DNA from: CAWINH01 sp963837425
Lineage (GTDB): Bacteria > Chloroflexota > Limnocylindria > QHBO01
Reading direction: 5' to 3'
Length of the DNA stretch: 64,000 nucleotides
Assembly: GCA_963837425.1 (NCBI GenBank)
Contig: CAWINH010000004.1
Location: 57,912 to 121,911, forward strand
Below, piece by piece: positions 41,614 through 50,467 of this stretch. The stretch's first letter is position 1, and each line of letters starts with the position of its first letter. The translations under genes were made by a program, and so were the position numbers. The notes under the pieces were generated by a model, which was given only the letters and a program-made list of their open reading frames with translations, was not told the origin of the DNA and searched no databases.

Positions 41614-42276
41614 CTACTGGGGCACCGGCGCCGTGAACCAGTCCGGCGCCTGTGCCATCAGCGGCGGATCGCCGTACAGCTGGAGCGAGCCATCGGCAAG
41701 TGCCGAGCGCCAGTCGCGGGTGCCACGGGCCAGCGGCAGGAGGCCGGCGAGGGCCGCCTCCAGGTAGACGTACCGATCCTCAGGGAGTCCGGGGTCCTGG
41801 ATGCACAGCGACGGCTCGGCCCCGTGCTCCATCACGAGCCAGAAGCGCGGGCGCGTCGTGCCCTGCACCGCGATGTCCAGCACGACGGGCCGCGACGGCA
41901 GCCGGTCGACGTCGACGCGGTCCGCCAGCCACCGAACGACGATGTCCGGGTCCAGCTCCACCATGCCCGGATCCTCCGGAACGAAGCGTTCCGACCAGCC
42001 GCGCAACTCCTGCAGGACCGGCGCCAGCTCGCGACCGGCGTACGTGAGCCGATAGCTCCCGTGGCCACCGGGCTCCGCATCGGCCCTTTCAACGAGGCCA
42101 AGGCGGCGGAGCTTGCGCAGGCGCGAGGCGAGCACCGAGCGGCTGATGCCCGAGGCGCCGTCGAGCAGGTCGCTGAAGGTGCGCGGGCCCTGGAGCAGCA
42201 TCTCGCGGATGATGACGAAGCTCCAGCGGTCGCCGAGATGCTCAACCGCCTTCGTGAAGGAGCAGTAGTCGCCCAT
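41614..42276 (-). CDS. HxlR-family transcriptional regulator with C-terminal SCP2-like domain
   Basis: A 220-residue regulator. Residues 1-95 are an HxlR winged helix (YCSFTKAVEHLGDRWSFVII, then RTFSDLLDGASGISRSVLAS, and a wing GGHGSYRLTYAGRELAPVL). The remaining ~110 residues, with VVLDIAVQGTTRPRFWLVME, look like a sterol-carrier/SCP2-type ligand pocket. Such two-domain proteins may sense a lipophilic compound. It is divergent from the flavoprotein monooxygenase gene at 42365, which is a likely target. ATG 42276 is preceded by GGGAG. Confidence 0.85.
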   Translation of the reverse strand: MGDYCSFTKAVEHLGDRWSFVIIREMLLQGPRTFSDLLDGASGISRSVLASRLRKLRRLGLVERADAEPGGHGSYRLTYAGRELAPVLQELRGWSERFVPEDPGMVELDPDIVVRWLADRVDVDRLPSRPVVLDIAVQGTTRPRFWLVMEHGAEPSLCIQDPGLPEDRYVYLEAALAGLLPLARGTRDWRSALADGSLQLYGDPPLMAQAPDWFTAPVPQ

Positions 42277-42364
42277 GGACCTGATTCTCCCATCTGCTCC
42301 AAGCCGGACGCCAAGTACGAGATTGAAACTTCCCGTCCCGGGCGGCGCGGGGTAGCGTGCCGCC

Positions 42365-43634
42365 ATGACCTTGCCGAACCATATCCCGACCCTCATCGTC
42401 GGAGCGGGCCACGCTGGCCTGACGATGAGCAACCTGTTGACGCGAGCCGGGCGCGACCACCTCGTCGTGGATCGCCGACCGAGCCTGGGCGGTGGCTGGC
42501 AGGACCGCTGGGACGCCTTCCGCCTCGTGACCCCCAACTGGATAACCTCGACCCTGGGCCAGCGCTATGACGGGACCGATCCGGACGGCTTCATGCCGCG
42601 CGACGAGATCGTCCGGCGCGTCGCCGATTTCGCAACGCTGATCAGCGCACCGGTGGCGCTCGAAACCGAGGTCCTTCGCGTCACGCCGCGCGACGGGTGG
42701 TGCCTTCCGGGTCGAGACGAGCGATGGGGAGCTGGAGGCGGACCAGGTCGTCGTTGCGACCGGCAGCTACCACACCCCACGCGTCCCTCCCATGGCGGCA
42801 GGCCTGCCACCGAGCATCCAGCAGCTCCACGCCCACGAGTACCGCAATGAGTCGCACCTGCCGCCCGGAGCGGTGCTGGTGGTGGGCGCTGGGCAGACCG
42901 GAATCCAGCTCGCCGAGGAGCTGACCGATGCCGGCCGCCGCGTCTTCCTGGCGGTGGGCAGCAACGGATGGGCACCGCGGCGCTATCGGGGCCGGGACTT
43001 CTTCTGGTGGCTGCGCGCCCTTGCGCTGGACGGCGCCCAGTACGGCGTCCCGCTGCCCACCGTGGAGACGCTGCCGGACCCGGCCATGCGGCTGATGGGA
43101 ACCCCGCAGCTCACCGGCCACCACGGGGGTCGCGACGTGAGCCTGCGGCGCATGGCGGCCGAGACACCGGTGACCCTCCTCGGCCACATCCAGGGCATCG
43201 ACGGCGGGCGCCTGGCCATCGCTCCGGATCTCGGGGTGCGGCTGGCCCGCTCGGAGGGATTCTTCGACCAGTTCGCGCGCGAGCTCATCGACACGTACAT
43301 CCAGCGAGCCGGCATCGACGCGCCGGCCGCGACCTTCGAGCGATATGCCCACGACCCGCCGGAGCGGACCGAACTGGACCTCGCCGCAGAGGGGATCTCG
43401 ACCGTGCTGTGGACGACCGGCTACGCCATGGACCACTCCTGGATCAACGCGCCGATCGCGGACGCGCAGGGGATCCCGCGCCAGCGCCGCGGGGTGAGCG
43501 AGATTCCGGGACTCTTCTTCATCGGGCTGCTCTGGCAGTCCAGCCAGGCATCGGCGACCCTCATAGGGCCAACCCTGGACGGCCCGCATCTCGCGGAGGA
43601 GATGGGGGTAGCTTCAGCCTCCCTGCCAAGCTGA
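42365..43634 (+). pseudogene. Flavin-binding monooxygenase, one frameshift
   Basis: Two overlapping frames together encode one flavoprotein. The first (from ATG 42365) has the FAD loop LIVGAGHAGLTMSNLL and WQDRWDAFRLVTPNW. The second continues with DQVVVATGSYHTPRVPPM, the NADPH loop VLVVGAGQTGIQLAEEL, and ends FFIGLLWQSSQASATLIGP. The shift lies at about 42698-42706 (TGGTGCCTT), where one extra base is present. Intact, it would be about 422 residues and oxidise a small substrate with NADPH and oxygen. TAGCGT lies 6 bases before the ATG. Loss by mutation or a sequencing error are both possible. Confidence 0.75.
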
Positions 43635-43677
43635 TCACGCTCGTCGTCTCGCCCGTGGTCCACGCCTGCAGCGACGT

Positions 43678-43833
43678 CGACTGTTCAACCGCGCATGACC
43701 GGCACCTTAACGAGGTCGGCGAGGCTCAAGGGGTTCCGGCGGCGGCGGCGCTGAGCGTGGCGCAGGCGGGATCCGGCGTCACTCAGCCACCCGGACTCCG
43801 ATAACGCTCCGGGGAAGCGCGGTTGGAGAGTCG
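43678..43833. repeat. Family B element, copy 6 (type copy)
   Basis: The clearest copy. The left terminus CGACTGTTCAACCGCGCATG and the reverse complement of the right terminus agree at 29 of 40 positions, including an unbroken CAACCGCGC. Internal landmarks are TTAACGAGGTCGG, GCTGAGCGTGGCGCAGGC and GATAACGCTCCGGGGAAGCG. It lies directly after the monooxygenase gene. Confidence 0.8.
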
Positions 43834-43881
43834 GCCGCCACGAACGCTCGTCGCCGGTTGGTCCACGCACCCGGCGACGCT

Positions 43882-44038
43882 CGACTGTTCAACCGCGCAT
43901 GACCGGCACCCTAGCGAGGTCGGTGGGGTCGGTGTGGCGCGCAGGGCGGCGGCGCTGAGCGTGGCGCTGGCCGGATTGGGCGCCCTCCAGGCCGATGAAT
44001 GCGGATAACGCTCCGCGGAAGCGCGGTTGGAGCGTCGG
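43882..44038. repeat. Family B element, copy 7
   Basis: Same orientation as copy 6, starting 204 bases further on, with CGACTGTTCAACCGCGCATG at the left and GATAACGCTCCGCGGAAGCG at the right. Copies 5, 6 and 7 share most of their middle sequence. The two elements account for the gap 43635-44102. Confidence 0.8.
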
Positions 44039-44102
44039 AGCGCCTGGCGCGGGCGCCGGGCCACCTTCCCCTGCGCGCGCTGCCCAGGTGTAGAGTCGCC
44101 AG

Positions 44103-44336
44103 ATGCCAAACGCGGGTTCGCCGGGCGAGCCGATTGAGCACACCGAGCACTACGACAACGGCGGAGTGAAGCCCAGCGGCTTCCACCTCGACGGCGAGAT
44201 GCACGGCGCCTGGTCCTTCTACCGTCGCGACGGCTCGCTCATGCGCGCCGGCGAGTTCGACTGGGGTCGCCAGATCGGTACCTGGCGCACCTTCGACCGC
44301 GGCGGCACCGTCGTGAAAGAGACCTCCTTCGGCTGA
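44103..44336 (+). CDS. Small MORN_2-repeat (YwqK-like) protein
   Basis: A 77-residue protein made of MORN-variant repeats: EHYDNGGVKPSGFHLDGEMH, GAWSFYRRDGSLMRAGEFD and GTWRTFDRGGTVVKETSF. Each repeat has the W-x-x-Y/F-x-x-x-G pattern of YwqK-like proteins. Some relatives are called antitoxins, but no toxin is adjacent. The function is unknown. TAGAGT lies 6 bases before the ATG, with no ribosome-binding site, suggesting a leaderless mRNA. The VOC gene follows after 8 bases. Confidence 0.8.
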   Translation: MPNAGSPGEPIEHTEHYDNGGVKPSGFHLDGEMHGAWSFYRRDGSLMRAGEFDWGRQIGTWRTFDRGGTVVKETSFG

Positions 44337-44344
44337 GGCCGGCC

Positions 44345-44761
44345 ATGGGTGACTCGACACCGCCACCGTTCGAGGCTCTCGACTTCATCTACATGCCGAG
44401 CCGTGACGCGGCGGCGGACGTCCGCTACTTCAGCGATGTCCTCGGCGCCCGCATTGTCTTCGCCGTCGAAGGCATGGGGACCCGCGTGGCGATGCTCGAG
44501 CTCACGTCCTCGCCGCCGGCGATCCTGCTGGCGGAGCATCTCGATGGGGACCACCCGGTCCTCGTCTATCGGGTGGCGGACCTGGCAGGCGCCATGGCCG
44601 ACCTCGAGTCGCGGGGATGGCAGCGTGGCGCCCAGCTCGAGATCCCCCACGGCCCCATCTGCTCGTTCGTGGTGCCCGGCGGACAGCGGCTCGCGATCTA
44701 TGAGCTCACCCGACCGGAGGCGAGCGACCACTTCGCGGGCCGCCGCGACTTCGGAGACTGA
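44345..44761 (+). CDS. VOC-family (glyoxalase-like) protein
   Basis: A 138-residue vicinal-oxygen-chelate protein: FEALDFIYMPSRDAAADVRY, then FSDVLGARIVFAVEGMGTRV, then LVYRVADLAGAMADLESRGW and FVVPGGQRLAIYELTRPE. The two beta-alpha-beta-beta-beta modules are complete. Metal ligands at the usual positions include the last-strand Glu of YELTRP. The substrate is unknown. It follows the MORN gene by 8 bases and is probably cotranscribed with it. Confidence 0.87.
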   Translation: MGDSTPPPFEALDFIYMPSRDAAADVRYFSDVLGARIVFAVEGMGTRVAMLELTSSPPAILLAEHLDGDHPVLVYRVADLAGAMADLESRGWQRGAQLEIPHGPICSFVVPGGQRLAIYELTRPEASDHFAGRRDFGD

Positions 44762-44961
44762 CGCCGCCTGCGCCGACCTCACCCGCCGGCCTCCCCGCTT
44801 TGTATGCGGCCACCCAGCTTGGTTCCCGATGCTACGCTGCCACGCAGCACGCCTGAAAACCCGCTTCCGGGAGGCCTGAGTTGGGGGGATTCCCACTGCT
44901 CCAATCCGCTCCTGCTGCTCGTCCGTGCCGCGCACTGGATGAGCGAGGCCTTCGACGACAT

Positions 44962-45126
44962 ATGCCACTCATAGCACCCGCCCGGATCCTGCCGGCCATC
45001 GTCATCGGGTGGATTGCCAGCGGCGTGCTGGCCAGCTGGCTCGCGGGCGAGCGCGGCCGCAGGTGTGGGACGGACCTCATCGCAGCCGAAGCCGATGAAG
45101 CCGAAGCCGATGAGGACTCCGGGTGA
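44962..45126 (+). CDS. Possible 54-residue single-helix membrane protein
   Basis: ATG 44962 opens MPLIAPARILPAIVIGWIAS followed by GVLASWLAGERGRR, one membrane helix with a basic cytoplasmic end. An acidic tail repeating EADEA follows. A GATGCTACGCT promoter-like motif lies upstream near 44828. The ORF is short and lacks a clear ribosome-binding site, so it may not be translated. The surrounding gap 44762-45163 has no other candidate. Confidence 0.3.
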   Translation: MPLIAPARILPAIVIGWIASGVLASWLAGERGRRCGTDLIAAEADEAEADEDSG

Positions 45127-45163
45127 GGCCGGGCCTGGTCCGCTTCGGCGCGGAGGTCGCGTC

Positions 45164-45712
45164 ATGAGCGACGACGTGGTGGTCCGCCGCGCGACGCCGC
45201 TCGACGTCGATGCCATCGTCGAGGTCCACGCTCGATCCTGGCCGGCCACGTACCGTGGGCTGCTGCCGGCCGAGCTGATCGCCGAAGTCGTTGCGCAGCG
45301 CATGGACCGAGCCGATCGGATCCGCGATCTCATCAACGACCCCGGCGCCGACGGCCGGGTGTGGGTTGCCGCCCGAGGGGCGCAGGTCATCGGCATGGCG
45401 ATCTGGGGACCGGGCCAGGATGAAGACGCTGGCGCAGGTGTCGCCGAGCTTGGAGCGCTCTACCTTGACCCGGACTTTGTCGGCCGCGGGATCGGCCTTC
45501 GGGTGATCGAACGGGTGCAGGCCGACATGGCCGGTGCCGGCTTCACGGAGGCAACGCTCTGGGTTCTCGAGCGCAATGACCGTGCGCGTCGCTTCTACGA
45601 GCGCTGTGGATGGGCGGCTGACACTGGTCGCAAGGTCGACGAGCGCCCCGCCGGCACGCTCTTCGAGATGCGCTACCGGCGTCAGCTCGGACCTCCACCG
45701 ACCGCTGCGTGA
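45164..45712 (+). CDS. GNAT-family N-acetyltransferase
   Basis: A 182-residue acetyltransferase of the GNAT fold. It starts MSDDVVVRRATPLDVDAIVE and contains VEVHARSWPATYRGLLPAEL, the strand AELGALYLDPDFVGRGIGLR (motif A, with Gly-x-Gly-Ile-Gly for acetyl-CoA), and WVLERNDRARRFYERCGWA. It transfers an acetyl group from acetyl-CoA to an unknown amine. CGGAGG lies upstream of ATG 45164. The gap up to the ABC gene has no supported feature. Confidence 0.9.
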   Translation: MSDDVVVRRATPLDVDAIVEVHARSWPATYRGLLPAELIAEVVAQRMDRADRIRDLINDPGADGRVWVAARGAQVIGMAIWGPGQDEDAGAGVAELGALYLDPDFVGRGIGLRVIERVQADMAGAGFTEATLWVLERNDRARRFYERCGWAADTGRKVDERPAGTLFEMRYRRQLGPPPTAA

Positions 45713-45886
45713 GGCAGAGGTTCCCCGTCATGTGCGCCGGGACGCGATACGTGGAATCACGCATTGGGCAGCCGGGGAGTCACGGATAGTGGGACGCGCC
45801 ACGGGCGGCGAGGATGGGCGCGGGGGCAGATTGGCCCGCAGACTCGCGGAGGTTGCGTCGTCATCATCGGAGGGAGGGACGCCCGA

Positions 45887-46720
45887 ATGACCGATGCGGT
45901 CCTCGAGGCCCGGCAGCTGACCAAGCGCTATCGGCGGGGCGTGACCGCGCTGGCAGGGATTGACCTGGAGCTCCCCGCCGGCGGGATCACGGCCCTGGTC
46001 GGACCGAATGCGGCGGGCAAGTCGACGCTGATCAAGACCTGGGTCGGGTTCGAGAAGCCGACGCGCGGGTCGGTCCGGGTGATGGGCGTCGACCCCTGGC
46101 ACGACCGCTCCGCCGCCCTGGCCCAAATCGGGTACATCCCCCAGTCGCCGTCCCTGTACGACGGCCTCTCGGTGGACGACCACCTGGACCTGGCCGTTCA
46201 GCTGCGCCCGGGCTTCGACCGCGCCTATGCGCAGCAGCGGCTCGGACAGCTCGACATTCCGGTCGGACGGGGGGCCCGAACGCTCTCGGGCGGCCAGCAG
46301 GCACAGGTTGCACTGGCCCTCGCGCTTGGCACCCGGGCGCCGATCCTGCTGCTCGACGAGCCGCTCGCCTCGCTCGACCCGCTCGCCCGGCGCGAATTCC
46401 TCCACGTCCTGACCAATGCGGTCCGTGACGACGGCGCCACGGCCCTCCTGTCCAGCCACATCGTCACCGATGTCGAACAGGCCTGCGACCGCCTGATCGT
46501 GCTCGGGATTGGTCGCGTGCTGCTCCACGAAACGGTCGCGTCGGCCCTGGCGGGGCATGCCGTCAGCGGAGAGGAGCGCCTCGACGCCATCGGCTCATTT
46601 GCCGCGGGGGACGGCTCGCGGATCTACCTCGTGCGCGGCGATGGCGACCGCTCCGCCACGCTCGAGGAGGTCGTGCTCGGGTACCTCGCCTCCGGTCGAT
46701 CGACCGCCGCGGCCGCGTGA
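45887..46720 (+). CDS. ABC transporter ATP-binding protein
   Basis: A 277-residue ABC ATPase with Walker A GPNAAGKST (39-47), Q-loop IGYIPQSPSLYDGLS, signature LSGGQQAQ, Walker B ILLLDEPLASLDPL and the switch His in LLSSHIVTDVEQA. It belongs to the group with C-terminal extension that drives multi-drug or membrane-maintenance exporters. Its TGA overlaps the GTG of the first permease (GTGA), so it forms an operon with two permeases. GGAGGGAGG precedes ATG 45887. Confidence 0.93.
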   Translation: MTDAVLEARQLTKRYRRGVTALAGIDLELPAGGITALVGPNAAGKSTLIKTWVGFEKPTRGSVRVMGVDPWHDRSAALAQIGYIPQSPSLYDGLSVDDHLDLAVQLRPGFDRAYAQQRLGQLDIPVGRGARTLSGGQQAQVALALALGTRAPILLLDEPLASLDPLARREFLHVLTNAVRDDGATALLSSHIVTDVEQACDRLIVLGIGRVLLHETVASALAGHAVSGEERLDAIGSFAAGDGSRIYLVRGDGDRSATLEEVVLGYLASGRSTAAAA

Positions 46721-47652
46721 TCGGGCAGCTCCGCCTGGCTCTGCGTCTCCAGCGCTGGGACATCGCCTTCGTCACGATCCTCTGCCTGGGCCTCTCGGCT
46801 GCTGCGTTCTGGCTGGCGGCGGACATGCGTTCGCTCCACACCGGCTGCGGAACCGCCGCCGCCACGCGGGCGTGCGACTTCGTCTTCCCGTTCCAGAACT
46901 CGCACGGGCAGAAGGTGCAGACCATCCAGATGGTCACGGGCTTCGTGCCGTACCTGGCCGGGCTCTTCCTGGGCGTGCCCGTTGTCGCGCGCGAGGTGGA
47001 GCAGCGGACGGCGCCCATTGCCTGGTCGCTCGCCGGCTCGCGGCTCCGCTGGCTGACCTGGCGCCTCGCCCCATTGCTCCTGCTGTCGCTCGTCCCGATC
47101 ACCGTCCTGGCCGTGGCGTCCGATCAGATGGCGCGCGCCTACTTCCCGAACAGCGACATCGGTTTCGTGCAGTACGAGGCTCGCGGCCTGCCGCTCGTCA
47201 TGCGCACCGTCCTGATCCTCGTCTCGGGCGTGGCGATCGGCGCGGTGCTCGGCCGCGTCCTGCCCGCGCTCATCGTCGGCATCGGCTTATCGCTGGCCGT
47301 GTCGGCGGTCCTCGCCATGGCCCTGCCCCACTGGGTCCCGTCGACTGAGCTGACCGCCGCCGAGTCGGTGATCTCCGGCGCAGTCGGGAACCTCAACACC
47401 GACCTGCGGTTCCGCCTGCCGAACGGAGAGCTCATCGACAACCAGGCCGCCGAGGACCTGATCTACGCGGCGAACGAGGCCAGCCCGGAGGCTCCGCCGG
47501 ACCCGTCCACGTTGCCCCGGGAGGTCTTCATTGGCATTGCAGCCAGCCGATACCCCGAGGTGCTCATTCGTGAAACCGCGGTGCTCGGCGCCGCCATCAT
47601 CGGCGTCGGGGCGTTTGGCGCCTTCGTCGTCGGGCGCAGGCGGCCGGAGTGA
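46717..47652 (+). CDS. ABC-2-type permease subunit, paralogue 1
   Basis: A 311-residue membrane protein with about six helices: an N-terminal helix LRLQRWDIAFVTILCLGLSA (RWDIAFVTILCLG), a large extracytoplasmic loop with two Cys (HTGCGTAAATRACDF), then GLFLGVPVVAREVEQRTAPI and a C-terminal helix. The cytoplasmic loop with EVEQRTAPIAWSLAGSRLRW matches the second permease (EIEKRTASIAWSLSLSRIRW). Together they would form a heterodimeric exporter with the ATPase at 45887. Substrate unknown. Confidence 0.85.
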   Translation: MIGQLRLALRLQRWDIAFVTILCLGLSAAAFWLAADMRSLHTGCGTAAATRACDFVFPFQNSHGQKVQTIQMVTGFVPYLAGLFLGVPVVAREVEQRTAPIAWSLAGSRLRWLTWRLAPLLLLSLVPITVLAVASDQMARAYFPNSDIGFVQYEARGLPLVMRTVLILVSGVAIGAVLGRVLPALIVGIGLSLAVSAVLAMALPHWVPSTELTAAESVISGAVGNLNTDLRFRLPNGELIDNQAAEDLIYAANEASPEAPPDPSTLPREVFIGIAASRYPEVLIRETAVLGAAIIGVGAFGAFVVGRRRPE

Positions 47653-48590
47653 TGACCTTCCTGCGTCTGGGGTGGCGCCTAGGCCGATGGGAGGTCGCAG
47701 CCCTGATCGGCGGGTCGCTCCTGTTCGCCGCACTCGTCGGCGTCGTCGCTTGGCAGACGTCGGTGACCAATGCCGGGCTCCAGGACTGCTACGCCACGGC
47801 CTCACGCGCGGCGTCGTGCCAATCGCTGACGGAGTGGGGCAACTTCCTGACCGGCGTCGGTCCCACCCTCGAGGGCGCAACCACCGTGTTGCCGTTCATC
47901 GTCGGCATCCTGCTCGGCGCCCCGCTCGTGTCGCGCGAGATCGAGAAGCGCACCGCATCCATCGCCTGGTCGCTCTCGCTGTCCCGCATTCGCTGGCTCA
48001 CGTGGCGGGCGGCGCCGCTCCTCGTCGCGATCGCCGTCGCGCTGCTGCTCGTGGGCCAGGCGAGCGAGGGGCTGATCCGGGCCACGCCCCCGGGCAGGCT
48101 GGGCTTCCCGTTCTTCGCCATGCACGGGCCGCTCGTCGCGGCGCGCGGCGTGGCGATCTTCTGCATCGGCACGCTGACTGGTCTGGCGATGGGCCGGATG
48201 CTGCCCGCGATCATCATGACCGGCGTACTGGCCATTGCCGTCCTCGTGGCCCTCACGCTCGGCCGCGACCAGCTCATGCGCGCCGAGGCGGCCTGGGTCC
48301 CGGCGAATGCCTACGACTTTGCCGGCGTACTCATCTACGACTCGGCCTTCCGGGACGACTCGACCGGGGCGGTGGTGACCTTCGACGAGGCGTACCGCGA
48401 GTACCCCGACGTGTTCGGGCCGCAGGGGAGCGGAATCCCACCCGGCATGAGCCAGCTCTACCTCGCGACCCCGCCCGAGCTCTATCCGGTCTTCGTCGCC
48501 CGTGAAATCGGCGCGCTGCTCGTTCTCAGCGTCCTGGTCTCCGGCGCGGCGCTCTGGATCGTGAGGTCTCGGCGCCCCGAGCTCGGGTAG
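47652..48590 (+). CDS. ABC-2-type permease subunit, paralogue 2
   Basis: A 312-residue membrane protein paralogous to the preceding permease. It has the same RWEVAALIGGSLLFAALVG-type first helix, loop cysteines (LQDCYATASRAASC), ILLGAPLVSREIEKRTASI and SLSRIRWLTWRAAPLL. ATG 47652 shares one base with the upstream stop; a GTG three bases earlier is equally close. The heterodimer with paralogue 1 is likely. The stop is followed directly by a dense cluster of family B repeats. Confidence 0.86.
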   Translation: MTFLRLGWRLGRWEVAALIGGSLLFAALVGVVAWQTSVTNAGLQDCYATASRAASCQSLTEWGNFLTGVGPTLEGATTVLPFIVGILLGAPLVSREIEKRTASIAWSLSLSRIRWLTWRAAPLLVAIAVALLLVGQASEGLIRATPPGRLGFPFFAMHGPLVAARGVAIFCIGTLTGLAMGRMLPAIIMTGVLAIAVLVALTLGRDQLMRAEAAWVPANAYDFAGVLIYDSAFRDDSTGAVVTFDEAYREYPDVFGPQGSGIPPGMSQLYLATPPELYPVFVAREIGALLVLSVLVSGAALWIVRSRRPELG

Positions 48591-48639
48591 CGCCTCAACC
48601 GCACGTGCCCGCGCTCGCGTCTCGCGCTCGCGGCCCGCT

Positions 48640-49080
48640 CGACTGCTCAACCGCGCATGACCGGCACCTAAACGCGCTCTCGGCCCGCTGACTGCTCAAC
48701 CGCGCATGACCGGCACCTAAACGCGCTCTCGGCCCGCTGACTGCTCAGCCGCGCATGACCGGCACCCAAACGCGCTCGGTGGTGGCCGCCGGGCGCTGAC
48801 GGCTGCGCCGCTGAGCGTGGGGCGAGCTCAATCCGACGCTCCCCGACCCCATGGACGCGGATAACGCTCCGGGGAAGCGCGGTTGACGGGTGGACGCCAT
48901 AGGCGGGACGCTCTCGGCCCCCTGACTGCTCAACCGCGCATGACCGGCACCTAAAGGTGCTCGGTGGTGGCCGCCGGGCGCTGACGGCTGCGCCGCTGAG
49001 CGTGGGGCGAGCTCAATCCGACGCTCCCCGACCCCATGGACGTGGATAACGCTCCGGGGAAGCGCGGTTGACGGGTGGAC
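48640..49080. repeat. Family B cluster: copies 8 and 9 with tandem left ends
   Basis: The left-end motif GACTGCTCAACCGCGCATGA begins at 48641, 48690 and 48739, 49 bases apart, before one complete element (right end about 48858-48893). Copy 9 starts at 48923. From CGGTGGTGGCCGCCGGGCG on, it repeats copy 8 with a period of exactly 185 bases and one mismatch over about 120 bases. So one 185-base segment was recently duplicated. The cluster fills the gap 48591-49087, and its end abuts the stop of the serine hydrolase gene. Confidence 0.8.
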
Positions 49081-49087
49081 GCCATTC

Positions 49088-50428
49088 CTACCCGGGTCGC
49101 CAGCCCTCAGGGTCGAGGCCGCCCGGGATCGGCGCATCGGGATCGTACGGCTCGCGGGTGAAGACGAATGAGCCGATGTCGAGGTGGGTCAACCGCCCGG
49201 CGGCATCATGCACGGGCCGCAGGGTCTCGCCCGCGAAGTAGCCGTCCAGGCCGATCCAGGTCCCGTCGTCCGCCGGGCGGAACTGCGCGTTGCGGCTGCC
49301 GGCCGCCGGCAGCGGGCGCAGCGCGAAGTAGCGGTCCGCCTCGAGCGTGAGCGAGTAGCCGGCGGGTCCCCAGTACCAGGGGCCCACGAGCTCGAGGAGC
49401 TCTGCGTCGAGCTCAGGCATCGGTCGCCAGGGGGCCGGGATCCGCGGCTCCCGATCGGCCACGATGCCCACCAGCTCGGCGGCCAGCCCGCCGATCGGGA
49501 GTCCGCTCGTCGTGTTGGCCAGGACGACCGCGCCGGCGTCGTCCTGGACGCTGACCCACAGGGCGCACAGGAAGCCCGGCATCGAGCCGGTGTGCCCGGC
49601 GAGCACGCGCTGCGGGGCCCGCAGGATCTGCATCCCCAGCCCGTAGCTCGACTCCCAGTTCTCGGTCTCTGGCGCCGAGCGCGGGGTGCGCATTTCGGCC
49701 ACGGTATCGGCCGGGAGGACGCCATCGGCTCCGCCCGCAAGCAGGCTGGCGAAGCGGCACAGGTCCTCGACGGTCGACCACAGCTGGCCGGCGGGCGCCA
49801 TCCGGCCGGTCTCCTGGACGATCTCGGTCTGGACCACGTCCGCCCAGGGATGGACGGCGGTGCCCTGCGCGTGCGGGGGAACGGGCAGGTACGAGGTGCG
49901 CGCCATCTCCAGCGGGTCAAGAACCTCTCGTTGCAGGACGTCCCGCCACGGTTCGCCGCGAAGGCACTCCACCACGGCACCGAGCAGCCCGAAGCCGGGG
50001 TTCGAGTAGTGGAACCGCTGCCCGGGCGAATGCTTGAGCTCCGGATCGATGATGTCCGCCAGCTCGGGCCGCACCTCGCCGGGCGTGCGCTCCCACCACG
50101 GCGCCGGCGTCTCGCTGGCCAACCCCGCGGTGTGGGACAGCAGCTGGGCAATGGTCACCCCGCGGATCGGCGCATCGGCCAGGTGGTCTTCCAGTCGGTC
50201 ATCGAGGCCCAGGCGGCCCTCGTCGCGGAGGCGCATGACGAGGACGGCCACGAACGTCTTCGTCAATGAGCCGATGCGGAACTGCGTGTCGGTCGTCGTC
50301 TCGATCGCGTGCGTCCACACCCCCTCCCCACCGCGCACCACCGCTCCCGCCATGGACGGCGCGCGTCCGTCACGCTGCCCGGTGGCGAGGCGATGGCGCA
50401 GTGCGCGCTCGGTCTCGGGAAAGAGCAT
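49088..50428 (-). CDS. Serine beta-lactamase/esterase-family hydrolase
   Basis: A 446-residue penicillin-binding-protein-like serine hydrolase (class C beta-lactamase/esterase family). The catalytic set is visible: Ser54-x-x-Lys57 in GSLTKTF, the Tyr of YSN at 142-144 (FHYSNPGFG) and the HTGS triad box further on. It also has a C-terminal beta domain of about 100 residues. There is no signal peptide, so it is probably cytoplasmic and hydrolyses an ester or amide of unknown type. TAGAAT lies 6 bases before the ATG, so the mRNA is probably leaderless. Confidence 0.92.
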   Translation of the reverse strand: MLFPETERALRHRLATGQRDGRAPSMAGAVVRGGEGVWTHAIETTTDTQFRIGSLTKTFVAVLVMRLRDEGRLGLDDRLEDHLADAPIRGVTIAQLLSHTAGLASETPAPWWERTPGEVRPELADIIDPELKHSPGQRFHYSNPGFGLLGAVVECLRGEPWRDVLQREVLDPLEMARTSYLPVPPHAQGTAVHPWADVVQTEIVQETGRMAPAGQLWSTVEDLCRFASLLAGGADGVLPADTVAEMRTPRSAPETENWESSYGLGMQILRAPQRVLAGHTGSMPGFLCALWVSVQDDAGAVVLANTTSGLPIGGLAAELVGIVADREPRIPAPWRPMPELDAELLELVGPWYWGPAGYSLTLEADRYFALRPLPAAGSRNAQFRPADDGTWIGLDGYFAGETLRPVHDAAGRLTHLDIGSFVFTREPYDPDAPIPGGLDPEGWRPG

Positions 50429-50467
50429 GGGCCGATTCTAGGTGGGCGCGGATGCAACAATGCGGGC

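Noticed and set aside
48640..48770. Regular 49-base repeats considered as a CRISPR array
   Set aside because: The repeats include the whole 49-base unit with no unique spacers, and they are partial ends of family B. No cas gene is present.
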